Assembly (NCBI GenBank): GCA_025890175.1
Contig: JANPYM010000003.1
Coordinates: 3,271,466-3,335,465 of the forward strand
Reading direction: 5' to 3'
DNA from: Ciborinia camelliae
Taxonomy: Eukaryota; Ascomycota; Leotiomycetes; Helotiales; Sclerotiniaceae
DNA length: 64,000 nucleotides
Part shown: piece by piece, positions 1 to 11,676 of the stretch
How the letters are laid out: every line of letters starts with the position of its first letter
Numbering within the stretch: the first letter of the stretch is position 1
Translations under genes and position numbers: made by a program
Notes under the pieces: model-generated
What the model was told of the DNA's origin: nothing
Database searches by the model: none
What the model saw: only the letters and a program-made list of their open reading frames with translations

Positions 1-1192
1 AGTATTAAAACAGTACTTCGAAGGCAAACCGGTTCTCGGGTTCGATATAGAATGGAAGGCGGAGGCACGCTCGACCGATGCACCAAAAAAGAATGTCTCT
101 TTGATCCAACTGGCAACAGAGGAGCGAGTCGGGCTTTTCCACCTCGCGTTGTACCCCACGAAGGAAGCTTCAGGACTCGTGGCTCCGACTCTGAAGAAAA
201 TCATGGAGGATCCGGAAGTCACAAAAGTAGGAGTCGCAATCTGCGCAGACTGCACACGTCTTAGAAAATATCTTGACATTGATTCTGTTTCCCTATTAGA
301 ACTTAGTCATCTTCATCGATTGGTCAAGTACACCCTTTCGGGGGAACGCGATATGATCAATAAGAAATTGGTTTCTTTAGCGAAGCAAACCGAGGAGCAT
401 TTGCAGCTACCGCTATATAAGGGGAATGGTGTTAGGTCGAGTGATTGGAGCCGAGAATTATCTATTAAACAGATTAAATATGCAGCTTCGGATTCTTATG
501 CCGGTTTCCACATCTACAATGTACTAGAGATGAAACGGCAGGCTCTAGATCCAGTTCCTCCACGACCCTGCTATGCCGAACAAAACCAAACTCTCGCACA
601 ACGAAAGTCAACGCCAAGCAAGAAGCCTACCCCAGATCTCTTGCCACTTGATTCCGAATTCTCACCCCAGGATCCTACACCTACCCTCGAAACCTCCCCC
701 GAAGCCGCAACAAAAATAGAAACTAAGACGAAAACCAAAGAAAAAGGACCTGCCCCAGACACTCTCCCATTCAACTCCGATCCTTCCTTCCAAGCTCCCA
801 ATCCCAGCTTTACAATCCGAACCGAACTAACTACCGTAGTGAACGACCTTTCCCTTTCAGAAAAAACCTCCGTCCTCTTAGCAGCCGAAGTACTCGTCGC
901 CTTCTATCGCAAGGCCAATCCAAAATCGAATCTCTCACCACGAAACCTCAGAACTTATTTCGTATGGTACCATAACTACAACTTTTCTCCGAGACAGCTC
1001 GCCTCGGTATTCGTTGATAATCGTAATACATCAGTAGCTACGACGGCGAGACAAATATTGAGCGCGATTTCGATAGGTGGCCTACCGTTTGAGCATCACA
1101 GATTGAGGTCGCTTTTGCAACACGTGCCAAAATCCGAAACGTGGGATAAATATAGAGGATTGGTCCAGGCCGTCGATATGCAACGTAATTGA
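1..1192 (+). CDS. 3'-5' exonuclease (DEDDy, Werner/RNase D-like), 5' partial
   Basis: The reading frame is open from base 2, so the start and any upstream exons lie outside the window; the stop is at 1190-1192. The visible 396 or so residues begin inside the exonuclease fold. Motif Exo I is FDIEWK at about residues 14-19 (catalytic D and E), Exo II is the VGVAICAD region, and Exo III is YAASDSYAGFHIY, whose Y and D give the DEDDy signature. By family these enzymes remove 3' nucleotides from DNA or RNA using two metal ions. A Pro/Thr/Lys-rich linker follows (about residues 190-275), then a helical C-terminal region of about 110 residues whose function I do not recognise. No intron is needed in the visible part. 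Whether it is a stand-alone exonuclease or part of a longer protein cannot be seen. Confidence 0.85.
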   Translation, partial: VLKQYFEGKPVLGFDIEWKAEARSTDAPKKNVSLIQLATEERVGLFHLALYPTKEASGLVAPTLKKIMEDPEVTKVGVAICADCTRLRKYLDIDSVSLLELSHLHRLVKYTLSGERDMINKKLVSLAKQTEEHLQLPLYKGNGVRSSDWSRELSIKQIKYAASDSYAGFHIYNVLEMKRQALDPVPPRPCYAEQNQTLAQRKSTPSKKPTPDLLPLDSEFSPQDPTPTLETSPEAATKIETKTKTKEKGPAPDTLPFNSDPSFQAPNPSFTIRTELTTVVNDLSLSEKTSVLLAAEVLVAFYRKANPKSNLSPRNLRTYFVWYHNYNFSPRQLASVFVDNRNTSVATTARQILSAISIGGLPFEHHRLRSLLQHVPKSETWDKYRGLVQAVDMQRN

Positions 1193-1923
1193 TGTATGGA
1201 TTAGGAATTCATGTATAGATTAGGAATTCATGGAGGCGTTCTGGGATTGGAGTTTTGATCTTGGATCTCGGATCTCGGATCTCGGATGGGTATATAGAGC
1301 ATACCTAGGTTATGATACACTATACTTCCTATGCTGTGATCGCCGAGAAAGGTCATGGTAAATCATACATCCACCTATGCTGTATTTTTGCAGGTATAGA
1401 ACTTCAAATGGATGACATGTACTTAAAAGTCTTTCGTATGTAAATGAAGAAAAGAAATATCATGATTTATTGCCAACCAACTTCTCTTCCTGCCAATTCT
1501 TTTAATATGCACATCAGTAATAAAACCACCAAGGACAATTTCAGATGCGGTATCAACGGACATAAGATAAGTTATTTGATGCCCAATTTGACCCCGAATA
1601 GTAAAGTGACATTCGGAAGTTCATACATGAACTATCGCAACGCTTCAATTAAGTATCTTCGTTCGATACGAGTGAAAAAATGTCGTCGTGAGTTGTTCTG
1701 AACTCGATCCCACAATGATGTTGAAAAATATTTTCTTAAAGAAAGTAAGTATAATAGACACGCACACTTTTGTGTTTAAGCAGTGAAGTTTAGATGATAG
1801 GAAGAAGGATATATTGCTTTGCTTTACTTTACTTTACTTTACTACAATCTTACATTCGTATACTCATACATTCATCTCCTCCACATAAACGAGCCCAAAA
1901 TCATCACCTTCACACCCATCTCC
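1193..1923. other. Intergenic, convergent gene ends
   Basis: This stretch separates the exonuclease stop from the catalase stop on the opposite strand, so it should hold two 3' ends. There is a short GGATCTC-type repeat near 1260-1285 and a CTTTACTTTACTTTACTTTA microsatellite near 1820-1843. An 85-codon ATG frame at 1444-1701 has no recognisable similarity and AT-rich composition, and I do not call it. Confidence 0.6.
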
Positions 1924-3603
1924 TCAAGCAGTATTAACATGACAACCCCTAGCCGGCGCCCCATTACTCTCCCTCACACTCAAAGCAACCCCGCTCATCA
2001 TATTCGCCGGGCGATTCGACCCATCCCTCGCCAACCCATTATGGGTCCCGCTGAAATTCAAATCCGCAATCCCAGCGTATCCGACCACGCCCGTAGCCTT
2101 CTCCAGACGCGCCGCCAGCTCCTCCGAGACCTCGCGGAAAATGGCGATTTGGCGCTTGATGGGTTCCCGCTCCCGACAATTCGCCATGTGTCCGGAGATA
2201 TTCGCGATGAAGCGATCTTGGGCATCGGCATCGAAGACTTTTTCCCAGAGGGCGCGCGGCGCGTGGAAATCCTCGGCGCGGATCTCCGAGAGGAAGGTGA
2301 CGGCCGTGTCGGTGAAGCAGCCGTGCGGGCTGTGGGCGTTGGTGCGGCGCTCATGGAAGCGGATGGGGGCGATTGAGGAGAGGTAGTTGGGTCGCGCGCC
2401 TTGGTTGTAGAATGCCATGCTGCCGTCGCGTTGGAAGTTGCCCATGCGGTAGCGGGGCCGCGGCGCGTTGACGGGGAGTTGCTGGTAGTTGACGCCGATG
2501 CGGTGGCGGTGGGCGTCGGGGTAGGAGAAGAGACGGGATTGGAGGACCGGGTCGGCCGAGGGCTCGAGGCCCGGGACGAGGTGCGCGGGATTGAAGGCTA
2601 CTTGCTCGATTTCGGCAAAGTAGTTGGTGGCGTTCTCGTGGAGGGTGAGTTCGCCGACTTTGCGGAGCGGGAATTGCTTGTGTGGCCAGACGTGGGTCAG
2701 ATCGAAAACGTTGATCTTCTCTTTTTCCCATAAGTCCTCGGCCTCTTTGGCAGTCATGGTTTGCACTTCGAGATTCCATTTGGGGAAGTCTCCCTTCTCA
2801 ATCGCCTCATAGAGATCCTTTTGTGCATAGTCTGGTGACTTCTCGGCGGACTCTTCTTGAGTGAAGAACTTAGTCCCTTGCTGAGAGATCATATGAAATT
2901 GGCAGTACACCCATTCCCCTCCCTTATTAACCAGCTTGATCGTGTGTCCAAAATACCCATGCATATGACGCCATCCATCTGGAATCCCGCGATCACCCAT
3001 CAGGATCATGACTTGATGGACCGACTCAGGATTCTGGGAAAGATAATCCCAAAACATTGTTGAATCATCCGCATGCGCGAGATGTGTTGAAGGATCACGC
3101 TTCTGGGTGTGAATGAAATGAGGGAACTTGGCCGGATCCCTCAAGAAGAACACGGGTGTATTGTTGGCGACCAAATCCCAATTGCCCTCGTCCGTCTTGA
3201 ACTTGACGGAAAACCCTCGAGGATCCCGAGCACAATCGTGTGACCCGGATTCACCACCGACCGTGGAGAATCGGACCGTGATTGGACATTCCTTGCCTTC
3301 TTTGAACATGTCTGCAAGACACAAGTCATCCAATCCATTTGTAGTCTTATATGTGCCGTGAGCTCCACCACCTTTGGCGTGCACAACACGTTCTGGGATT
3401 CTCTCGCGGTCGAAATGTGATAGGAGATCGATGAGGTGGAAATCTTGAAGGAGTAATGGGCCATTCTCTCCCACACGTTGAGTCTCGTATGGGTGTGGCA
3501 TCGGTACGCCATTGGCAGTCGTGTAAACAACATCCTGAGACTTTGCCTTTCTATCATCTTGATAGTCGCGGAACTGATCACCTGAAGTGCTTTTGATAGA
3601 CAT
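1924..3603 (-). CDS. Catalase, small-subunit (clade 3) type
   Basis: A single intronless frame encodes 559 residues and starts at the ATG at 3603. It is a haem catalase that converts hydrogen peroxide to water and oxygen. The active-site block RVVHAKGGGAHG places the distal His at residue 75; VANNTPVFF places the conserved Asn at 148; RLFSYPDAHRHR places the proximal haem-ligand Tyr at 361. Length and the lack of a C-terminal flavodoxin-like domain fit the small-subunit clade rather than the 700-residue clade. No signal peptide is visible. The C-terminus (HVNTA) is not an SKL-type peroxisome signal, so a cytosolic enzyme is the simplest reading, although internal signals cannot be excluded. 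The 3' half is markedly GC-rich compared with the flanks, which is why several long shadow frames occur there. Confidence 0.96.
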   Translation of the reverse strand: MSIKSTSGDQFRDYQDDRKAKSQDVVYTTANGVPMPHPYETQRVGENGPLLLQDFHLIDLLSHFDRERIPERVVHAKGGGAHGTYKTTNGLDDLCLADMFKEGKECPITVRFSTVGGESGSHDCARDPRGFSVKFKTDEGNWDLVANNTPVFFLRDPAKFPHFIHTQKRDPSTHLAHADDSTMFWDYLSQNPESVHQVMILMGDRGIPDGWRHMHGYFGHTIKLVNKGGEWVYCQFHMISQQGTKFFTQEESAEKSPDYAQKDLYEAIEKGDFPKWNLEVQTMTAKEAEDLWEKEKINVFDLTHVWPHKQFPLRKVGELTLHENATNYFAEIEQVAFNPAHLVPGLEPSADPVLQSRLFSYPDAHRHRIGVNYQQLPVNAPRPRYRMGNFQRDGSMAFYNQGARPNYLSSIAPIRFHERRTNAHSPHGCFTDTAVTFLSEIRAEDFHAPRALWEKVFDADAQDRFIANISGHMANCREREPIKRQIAIFREVSEELAARLEKATGVVGYAGIADLNFSGTHNGLARDGSNRPANMMSGVALSVRESNGAPARGCHVNTA

Positions 3604-4756
3604 GATGATTATATTGAATGATAAGTATATAAAAGAGTTAATTACAGTAAATAGGAGATATCAAGTCAAAAACAGTAGAATAATAACGATATAAATATAT
3701 ACAACCTACGATAAGGGACAGCCATATATGCGAAGTGTCAACCCCGGATTTTGCCTCATAGTTGATGACTTCATAGGTGGTCGAAGTCCAATTCAAATTC
3801 TTTCATTGGCTGAAGAATCAATAGAAGGTTTCAAAGTCCCAAAAGATTCATGTTTTTGTACCTTATTTAGTATTGACGCTTGTCTTTGGGGTTTGCGGCC
3901 GACGGAGACTAGGTAGTCACCAGGTACGGTACCACCACGATGCTACGATGATGCCAACCTAACGATCGAGAACTTTTTGATTTGAAATCTGAGATTAATA
4001 CGTACATGACAAATTTACATAATCTAACAAGTCTTCGTACACATGCATCATCAATGACGCCTCTAAATCCTAGACCGAGCGTAGAATAAACGCACACACT
4101 CAATATAAGAAAAATAATAATACGAGTACGAACAACTTACCGAGTACCGTGCGGAAAAGCTTCAAATTGACACTAGGTGGCCCTAGACTAAATGAATTAA
4201 GCGGGGATTAGTCATCAATGCTTCATCAATGCGCTCTCGGTAAGATTACCTTCCAACTTCGCCTCACCTATATAAGTTAACAGCTCTTCCACCAACACAT
4301 GTCATCCTTCCACATTATACATACATTATTTTATTCCACCACCACAGCATCCTCAACAACAAACCAACAAATCGCCCAAACGAAAAGGAAAAATGCCATT
4401 AAACCCATCAACACCACCACCTGCAATCATAACGATCAGGTACCTACCTCACTCCCTCGGACTTCCATGATTTCCTGGAGTATTTTGTTCATCCATCTAC
4501 CCATCCATCCATCCATCCATCCATCCACCTACCTATTCGATCTCGGTATGTACATTGATTCCCTTTAACCACCCCTCTCAACTGTCATCCCACCTTTAAC
4601 AATTGAGAAAGAAAGGCTACCTAATTCATGTCCGATCAATTTGTACAGATATATACACTGCAAGAGGGTAGGTATCCTCATAATAGTACCTTGAGAGTAT
4701 CATGTACATCCGTCCTTATCAATCTGTCATCATACGTATCTTAGTGCATTTATAGT

Positions 4757-4924
4757 CTTCTTAATTAGGCCATTAATCTTCTTGATTAAGCCACTAGGCT
4801 TTTTGATTAAGCCACTAGTCTCATTAATTGGGCCATTAGTCTTCTCAATTAAACCACTGGTCTCCTTGATTAGACTATTAGTCTTTTTAATTAGACCATT
4901 AGTCTCCTTAATTAGGCCATTTTT
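4757..4924 (+). repeat. 21-bp tandem repeat, eight units
   Basis: Eight head-to-tail units of exactly 21 bp, each approximating CTYCTTAATTAGGCCATTAGT, with drift among units. Because 21 is a multiple of three, the plus strand stays open and would read as hydrophobic heptads of the type PLVSLIK. No start context or domain supports translation, so I regard it as a minisatellite. Confidence 0.9.
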
Positions 4925-5104
4925 AATTAGTGATGTTGTAGTACATTCACTAGGTAACTTAAATAACCGAGGACACTACCAGTAATTTTTCTTATAAATA
5001 TAGGTATCCTTACTTTTTTATTCATACATCTTACTTTTCCTTTCAACATTTACAACATCATTTTCGGCATTCAGTCATTCAGCAATATCAAGATAGTGAA
5101 GGCT

Positions 5105-5389
5105 ATGGTTGTTTTCAAAGATGGGTTCGGAGAACTATGTAAGGACAAATTTATTGATCACTGCTACATATTTTCCCTATTATAAAGCGTAACCTTTCCC
5201 CATGCCATGTATGTTCTTCCTACTACCTTTGCCATTGTTTGTCGCTCACAATTTCTTCTTAAATCGATAGGCAAGATTGGTCGCCATGCTCGAGAAAAAC
5301 ATCAAGGAAAGTCTCTCATCCACCAAGGTGTGGTAGATTTGCGCCAAATTATGACAATTGGTTGGAGATTTCCCTTAGCAGCACACTGA
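5105..5389 (+). CDS. Candidate two-exon mini-gene (50 aa), uncertain
   Basis: A TATAAATATAG box at about 4993-5003 is followed by pyrimidine-rich leader-like DNA and an ATG at 5105. Exon 1 (5105-5138, MVVFKDGFGEL) runs into a GTAAGG donor. Removing 5139-5270 (acceptor CGATAG) keeps the frame and gives a further exon to the TGA at 5387-5389, for a 50-residue basic peptide. Without splicing the frame stops after 26 codons. The branch site is weak and no family is recognised, so this is speculative. Confidence 0.15.
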
Positions 5390-6084
5390 AGCGATGAGGG
5401 TTAGCTTCACAATGAATCAATGATAGAACGAGAGGCTAAAAATATCTTACCTCATACCTGGTGCAGCATCTGAGCATCATTGGCAGATGAGGTGCAACAG
5501 CCTTGTACCGTATTCTTGACATATCTGTCATGATATGCGAAAGTGGCAACAGATTATCGACAAGGTATCCGGTGATTATCGAAAGTCGTCCAGAAAACAA
5601 GATGAGTGCGACGGTTGGTATCATACTGGCCTACTTGCAGGTACTGATTGATTATGCCACCGATGCACGTTGCGATAGTATATTTGCGTAACTGTTTGAA
5701 ATAAAGTGTTAGCTATTGAGCATTCACAATTTAAGTTGAACATGTGGAGAAAGCGACCGTGGCACAATCATGAGTTTGTTTTGCATTTTGAAATGTCAAA
5801 AGTCAAGGGAGAGTTGACTTACTTCTCTGATTTCTATGAAACTTTGAAGCGTTGACACACTTGCACAGATTGGCTGTGGTTTTGCGGGGCAATGATGATC
5901 TTTCTGAGCTCCGTGGGTTTGTTGCCGATTCGAAGTCCTAAAAAGTTATCTTGAACATCATAACATGTAACAAACAATGAAATATGGAAATTTTGTTTGA
6001 AATGTTCCCCTTCAGCAGACACACCTTTATTTTCCCTGGTGGTCCTAACTTTTGGACACTGACGTGGATGAAACGAATCAGGCC

Positions 6085-6475
6085 CTTAAGTTTGCTGGGT
6101 GGGGTGATTTTTCTTGGAGTTCTTGGGGGCACATTGAAAACAGTAATTTCATGTGCAGTTTGTGAGATTAAAATAACATTATGAAGAACTCCGTAATAAA
6201 AATCAACATACCTCAATTCGTTTCGCCCATTTGGGCTTCTGTGGGATTTTTGGCTTTTTGGAGTTCTTGGGGGCACATTGAAAACAGTGGTTTCATATGC
6301 AGACTGAGATTTAAATAACATTAAAAGTTAAGAACTCCGTAATAGGAATCAACATACCTCAACTCATTTTCCCTAGTTGAGCGTCTGTATGATTTTTGGC
6401 TTTTTGAGGTTTTAGGGGGGCACTTTGAGAATTGGCATCTCGTGTGCAGCTTTGCGAGAGAAATTTGTGGGAAAG
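6085..6475 (-). repeat. Three-copy tandem repeat resembling a duplicated exon-intron module
   Basis: Three copies of a unit of 144-146 bp can be anchored on a TCTTGGGGGCACATTGAAAA-like word near 6121, 6265 and 6411. Read on the minus strand, each unit looks like an exon encoding an AYETTVFNVPPRTPKSQK-type peptide, then a GAG|GTATGTTGATT donor. The middle unit is preceded by a clean 54-nt intron with a CTTAACTTTTAA branch region and a CTCAG acceptor. In the most downstream unit (near 6170) the acceptor reads CTCAC, and in the most upstream one (near 6415) an extra C after GTGCCCCC puts a stop in frame. It therefore looks like a tandem exon duplication in a gene that has decayed. Confidence 0.6.
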
Positions 6476-6640
6476 ACCGTACTTGAATGAGCTATGATGA
6501 AGAAGAAGACCATGTGTCGTAAATAAACTGAGCCATTTTGAGAGTATGTGTTAATTGAATACGATTAAGAGATGAAGAAGAAATGGATGGTGTTTGATGA
6601 TGTTTGATGGTGCTGAAAAATGAGGTTGATGGATTGATGA

Positions 6641-6696
6641 GAAGAAGAACAAGAAGAACAAGAAGAAGAACAAGAAGAACAAGAAGAAGAAGAAGT
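6641..6696. repeat. GAA/AAC trinucleotide microsatellite
   Basis: A purine run of GAAGAAGAACAAGAAGAAC type, about 56 bp, in non-coding DNA next to the exon-like tandem repeat. Confidence 0.9.
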
Positions 6697-9600
6697 TAAA
6701 AGGTTTTCAAGAGAAAAACCGAAGTGGGGGACATGAAAGTACCCGTCATTTTGCTTGTTCGAATTTCTGTGGCCGTAACTTCCTTAAGTAGAAGTGCGTT
6801 TGACTAGTTTGAACTTGGTTCACGATATGGTGTTGAAAATGGTAGGAGCGAGGGCAGGGGGGCATGGAGAGAAAGAAAGCCGCAACCACATCTGATTCCA
6901 ATACTCAAGATTCTATGGCGAATGGAATAAAACCATTTGATACCTCATTTCCGTCACGTAGAGGTGCGTTGAAAAATGTAATCATGATCGTAAATTTACT
7001 TTCATACACACTGTATGTCTTGCACCTATACCTTAAGATTCTGACGTCGGTTACAAATCTTCTGGTTTCTTTCTGGAGAATTGGTATTGCTTTTGGGCCT
7101 CTTGCGAACTCCTTGGACTTTAAATTGGTGCGAGAGGTACTTAAAAATGAATAAGCATGTCAAGCCGACAAAATTTAGGAATGGTTGTGGTGGCGGTTTA
7201 CCTACAGTACATGGGAACTTTTAAATTATGGAGTCAAGAAAAAACTAATGTAAGAACACACCTCTTTAGCATTTCAGTACGGTTTTCCTATTTATAGAAC
7301 ACTATCGACATGCGTTTTGGGTTGGGGCAGGGAGGAGGGGGTCTGGAGTTCAAGGTTGTCATTTGTAGCGAGAATGGTGAAGGGGCAAAGGGGAAAAGGG
7401 TATAGGAGATCTGGCTGAATCTGGTGGGGAAGAATCTCTACAATGATGCAGGTGTTTGCTACCTTTCCCTGTGCCTCATTTAATCCATCTATACATTATT
7501 ACTTTCCTTAAAGGGATTGAATATAGAACCTATTTACTATCAATATACATTTTGCACGTATGGAAATCCAAACCACGGTTGATATGGTTCGAATATTAAC
7601 GCAAGTGACCTATCATCTCCCACCACAAACAGCTCACAAACAGCTCACAAACACTCTTCACCCTCTCGTAAGTATCAGAAGTTGGGGGGGAGGGACTCGA
7701 CACAAATCACTCTAATAGGGGAAGCGAGGAAGTATATGTTATTTAGTTTTAAGTTAATGGGAGTATATTATATCCATAACCTAATTTAATAGTAAAGACT
7801 TTGAGTATGATTTGGGGATATGTAACTTTCCTTCTACATTGATGTCGTAGCCAGAAAATCTTGTTCTCGCTTAGCGAAATAGGAGAATGAGATACACCTT
7901 CATAGTTAATTGTATGCAAGACAGTAAAGACTCCCCAATAAAGGTGATTGGGCTAGAAATCAGTTGATAGCCTGCTCAATGGAATTTTCAGTGAAAAAAA
8001 GCTAATATTATGATTGACTGATTGACTGATTGACTGGATAAATAGATTTGGATTGTGGATTTGTATACAAGCATAAATGGCTGGGTTCATCTTAATATGG
8101 AGTAAATTTGTAAGGGCTAGATTTTGAATGCAAGTTCACTTCATTCATCATGGTGTGACTAGCCTTTCGGCAATGTAGTGATGATTGTCTTAGTGATGGC
8201 ATGTGACAGTCAACTTCAATCGCATATATTTGGTAACAAATACACAAGAGCCACTCAGCCAGGAAATATGCTACTTCTCTTTATCAAGAAAACTTATAGA
8301 TTGCAGATAATAAACCTCTATTTTATACCTTACTTAATTGGTATTTCTATCATCAAGTCTCATGCTCAAAAACATCCAAGTAACAAGAAGATCCACACAA
8401 TTTAAGCACAAGTATCTGTCTTCAACAGACCTGGACTGGACGAAACCAAACCTATCATGCAGAGATATCCATACAACAGCTTGGAGCTCTGCTTAAAGCT
8501 CCACGAGTATCAATCGTTCGGCCGTCAAAATTCAGCCATGATCTACCACTGGCCTTCGTCTGCATAGCCCAAAATGTTCAATAAGGACCAGTGGTTTCCT
8601 TGAAGAACTTGACGATCCTTCATCTAATGGAAGATAGGCACATAGCGATTTATGCAGATATTCTCTGCAGCTATTTTTGACACTCTTCAAATAGCTTTAC
8701 ATGTGCTGACTGTGATTTATTTAGATGTGATGCAAATGGGTAGACCTATTATAACGGCTAGGTGGTCAATAAGGTAGAGAGGGATATGATAGACGTTGTA
8801 TTTATTGTACGCGCTATTGGGATTACTTTGATGGCGTAAATGAAGCAATAAGTGGTAAAGCAGTATAGGAAGATCTTTTGTATTAATCATTATATTATTG
8901 TGTAACAAGCTAGTGTATGTAGAACTACTTTATATCAACATTTTGTAACAGATGCTAATTGCTGAAACATATTTTACGATATGCATGACTTGTCCGAGAT
9001 TATGGATTATTCCCTCTCCAACCATGGGGTCCTAACATGATCATGAGAGCAGATCATAGCATATTTCCGAGCTCAGAAAGCTTTGGAGGAAATCATAGGT
9101 GTGACTGGAGTTAGGAATACAGCACAAAGCCCTTCGAAAGATAAATGAAATTTTGATATTGTCCCGAATATATAAGTGGAGAGTTGGAAGGTCGAGGAAA
9201 TGAGGGGCAAATATCAGTTTTGGGCTGGAAATTGAAGGATAATTATGCGGTTAAAAATAAGATCAAGGTCTATAAAGACAATATAATTCTTGATTCTCCT
9301 TTGGTACCTCTTCTAGATGATGAGTACAAGAAAACGAGACGGACGAAGCGGTTGAGACAAATGATTTAAAGCATGGGCATAACATGTGGAGCTCAGTAGA
9401 AATGAGGGATTAGTTGGGTACGAATACCTATTTTCTTTCCATAACCATCTGGTCCTAGAACTACGGATCACAGCAGCAAAGTTCTTCAGGGAAGATATGC
9501 TAGGAAGTCCATTCTTAGCCAAAGAATTTATCGGAGCTTCCTTAGACCTGCAACGGATACCCAGTTACAGAAAGTCACGAATACTATTCAAGCTTAAGCT

Positions 9601-10739
9601 TTGGTAGCGACGATGTTTAAAGTAGGTACCGACCTCTTTGAGCAACCATGAAGTCTAGCGACGTCCAACATCCTTTTACTTCTGAGCAGGCAGGTATGTA
9701 ATATAGATTATGACTCCATCTCCGAGACCTGGTTAATTTGGAAGTGAAGAGTTTGGAATTCGGTTTTCTATGGGTAAGCAGAGTTTAACAGATTCCTCAT
9801 GGCAGCTCAACAGAAAACATGAGGCCCAGTACTTACCGGGCAGAAACCAAATCAGCTTTTTACTCCATGATTTAAATCACTGCTTAACTCATGAACATGA
9901 ACTTGACGACTTTAAAATCGAATTATTCAGGTTCCAGCAAGTTTTACGACAGCCACCACAGATAAATGAAATCAAATAACACCTCTGTGTTGCTCGTAAT
10001 CGAAAAAAATTGTATGGTTTATTGGACTTGTGTCAAGGCGATGCTACTTGGCTATATCAAACGATATGAACCTTCTCCTGCTTGATCTTGTTTGCAGAAG
10101 TCTGAGGAGATACACAGTACCAACTCACCACCTTTCCAGAACTTAATACTAAATCCGCTAACTATATCTACAATGTTAAGGTTGGTCAGAGGAGAAAATA
10201 CTATTTGATAAATCCGTTCGAGGCTTCCGCCTAATTTCTCTATACTGACATAAAAGGAAAGGTCTTTAGTATATGTCTTCGAAAGCAATTCATGGTTAGG
10301 AAAGTGAATAGACTCGAGAACTCCGTGTCTAATTTAGTGGTATTGAGATTAAACCTGGAATGCTGAAAATATCCCTCTTATTGTACTCTGATTCTATCAG
10401 CCACTCTCAATAGGGATAGAAGCGGCAACCAATCGAGTCATCACAATCCAAAAAAGCTATCGAGGGATCGTCGTTCGGGCTAGATTCAAGAGAGTTTAGC
10501 GATTGCGGCTAACGACTAGGCAGCTCGCTAGACCACTTCTCGCTAGACCCCTCGCTAAAGCTCTATGTATCTGTGCCGCACATCAAGCTGTCCTCTACTT
10601 TTGAGACCATATCATTTCAATTCAATTTATTCTGCCACGCTGGAGAATACTTGAGCATAAATACCGACAATCTGACGATATCGGATATCTCCAAATAACA
10701 TCCAATTGTCCTCGACCTTCGAATTTACATGCGACAATC

Positions 10740-11676
10740 ATGATAAGAACAACTCCAAACCCTCAATTCGACTCCGGATATTTCGAAGTGGATAAGGACA
10801 GATTAAGACAAAATAATGTTCAACACCCCGCAGTTAAATATACATGCGATTTTCAAGCCCCGCAGGGTCTCGAAACCTCCAGAGATGTTGAAGAGAAGAA
10901 TCGAAGAAATTCATGGGATGGAACATTAAGGCCCGATTTCGAGTTCGAGGATGTCACGTCGTGGGATCTCAAAGGCAAGATGTGTGGGAAGTGCAAAAGA
11001 AATAGTAGGATGGCATATATTTGGAATCCCCAATTTCTCTGCGTACCATTGTTCGAATGGCTATTTCCTATGTTTGTGATGCTCTTGGGTGTCAGTTTCT
11101 TCTTGATCCTGACCTATGTATGTACCATTGATCCAATCAATATCTAGCCAAAACACCATTTACCAAGTCAGCTCATTAATAATCTCTTTTTGTGTTGTAA
11201 AGCTAACTAAAATAAATCATTAGAAAATTTTGTGGGTAAAGGGGATCACAATGCCTTGGCTATGTTCTAAATACGCAGTACTAAGCTGCGATGATTTTGG
11301 CTGGATAATTCCTACCTGGGATGGACAGCGTAAACTAGTCATGTTGTTACGAATGTTCAATTTGTGGGTTGGTGTGTCCTTTTTTCTAGGCATTCCCTTA
11401 TATGCATTTATATTCCATGGAAAGTGTATGAGAGCTACCCGGCATGCAGAGAAACGGAAGACGAAAGAAAGGAATGAAAGGAAACAGTATACTCTAGAAA
11501 GGGGCGAGATTTGGACCGAGGAAAAAAGGGAAATTCCTTGGAAACGATTTCGGAACAATTGGCGCTCGGAACCAATCCTGATCGGTCTGATTATACAGTT
11601 ATGTAACAACATAATCTGGGGTGTAATGTTTTCTATCTCTGTTCCGGTGCATCAAGAAGGGGTTAATATGAGATAA
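10740..11676 (+). CDS. Predicted three-TM membrane protein, unknown function
   Basis: Two exons are supported: 10740-11117 (126 codons, donor GTATGT) and 11224-11676. The 106-nt intron has a CTAAC branch site at 11203-11207 and a CATTAG acceptor, and both frames join in phase 0 to give 276 residues. The N-terminal 85 residues are polar. Hydrophobic segments follow at about residues 106-126, 160-180 and 250-270, separated by a strongly basic loop (residues about 185-235) with a Cys pair (MCGKC) just before the first. The first two membrane segments share the string GVSFFL, which hints at an internal duplication. I do not recognise the family, and localisation beyond 'membrane' is not predictable. 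Confidence 0.6.

Larger units (their letters stand above)
3604..10739. other. Gene-poor 7-kb stretch with repeats and possible gene relics
   Basis: I find no well-supported gene here. Open frames of 60-100 codons (for example at 6864-7154, 9184-9369, 9386-9607 and 10052-10288) have no recognisable domains and no consistent splice partners. Within it lie a CATC microsatellite at about 4501-4533, a 21-bp tandem repeat at 4757-4924, a candidate mini-gene at 5105-5389, a three-copy exon-like repeat at 6085-6475 and a GAA/AAC tract at 6641-6696. TTGACTGA is repeated in tandem near 8012-8034. The density of repeats suggests a decaying accessory segment between two conserved blocks. Confidence 0.55.

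Noticed and set aside
1444..1701. 85-codon ATG frame downstream of the exonuclease gene
   Set aside because: No domain, AT-rich composition, and it lies where the 3' end of the exonuclease transcript is expected.
1819..2779. Long open frames overlapping the catalase 3' half on both strands
   Set aside because: They are shadows produced by the GC-rich codon usage of the catalase; only the 559-codon frame carries catalase motifs.
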